Assembly: GCA_002449635.1 (NCBI GenBank)
Contig: DJXF01000037.1
Span: 1 to 31,946 of the forward strand
Reading direction: 5' to 3'
DNA length: 31,946 bases
From: Clostridiales bacterium UBA7011
GTDB lineage: Bacteria > Bacillota > Clostridia > Oscillospirales > Butyricicoccaceae
A model generated the notes under the pieces. That model saw only the letters and a program-made list of their open reading frames with translations. It made no database searches and was not told the origin of the DNA. Below, in pieces: positions 31,921-31,946 of this stretch (the stretch's first letter is position 1; each line of letters starts with the position of its first letter). Position numbers and translations under genes: made by a program.

Positions 31921-31946
31921 GTCTCTGTAGCTCAGTTGGATAGAGC
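31921..31946 (+). tRNA. tRNA 5' part (acceptor strand and D arm), probably tRNA-Arg
   Basis: The first 26 nt fit a tRNA exactly: a 7-nt acceptor strand GTCTCTG, T8 and A9, D stem GCTC, D loop AGTTGGATA and D stem GAGC. The anticodon lies beyond the window. The opening resembles bacterial arginine tRNAs, but identity cannot be proven from this part. Confidence 0.85.

Overview
The window looks like a chromosomal segment of a GC-rich anaerobic Bacillota, class Clostridia, probably Oscillospirales (Butyricicoccaceae or Oscillospiraceae). The evidence is the gdpP-rplI-dnaB and tilS-hpt-ftsH gene orders, the asp23-fakA/recG neighbourhood, a LexA box of the Firmicutes type, a ferredoxin-dependent 2-oxoacid oxidoreductase, T-box control, and frequent TTG/GTG starts behind strong Shine-Dalgarno sequences. 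The genus is inference. No phage, IS element, rRNA or CRISPR array was seen.

Layout. (1) Positions 1-6740, minus strand: one housekeeping operon, gdpP-rplI-dnaB-tilS-hpt-ftsH, read from a clear promoter at 6712-6740 and running off the left edge inside ftsH. (2) 6754-9225, minus: an AI-2E-type membrane permease and an acyltransferase-3 family protein, coupled by a GTGA overlap and closed by a terminator. (3) 9349-12770, plus: a promoter, a T-box leader whose specifier reads best as AUC (Ile), its terminator, then a four-subunit gamma-delta-alpha-beta 2-oxoacid:ferredoxin oxidoreductase operon. (4) 12799-18974: a TetR-type regulator with a HAD phosphatase (plus), divergent from an MMPL/RND transporter and a secreted protein rich in XXXLXXG heptads (minus). 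Three related palindromes lie in the shared intergenic region, one of them on the -35 of the transporter promoter. (5) 18975-19800: an AT-rich gap followed by an isolated 68-aa gene with its own promoter, 5' hairpin and terminator. (6) 19900-22989, plus: an OmpR-type response regulator and a large multi-pass histidine kinase. (7) 23013-26740, minus: asp23-like, fakA-like, pth, a terminator, then an inositol-monophosphatase-family gene. (8) 26833-29599, plus: lexA-recG with a LexA box on the lexA promoter. (9) 29600-30690: an AT-rich accessory patch with an XRE-type regulator, palindromic sites, a large structured hairpin and a doubtful small hydrophobic ORF. (10) 30694-31779, minus: a diacylglycerol-kinase-family lipid kinase. 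(11) 31857 to the end: a promoter and the first 26 nt of a tRNA.

The most interesting point is the amino-acid-responsive leader, apparently isoleucine, on a 2-oxoacid:ferredoxin oxidoreductase. It suggests that the enzyme works reductively, making branched-chain 2-oxoacids from acyl-CoAs for amino-acid synthesis, and not only in catabolism. Second are the TetR/MMPL/heptad-repeat export cassette and the structured 30.1-30.7 kb patch. Most of the rest is ordinary housekeeping sequence.
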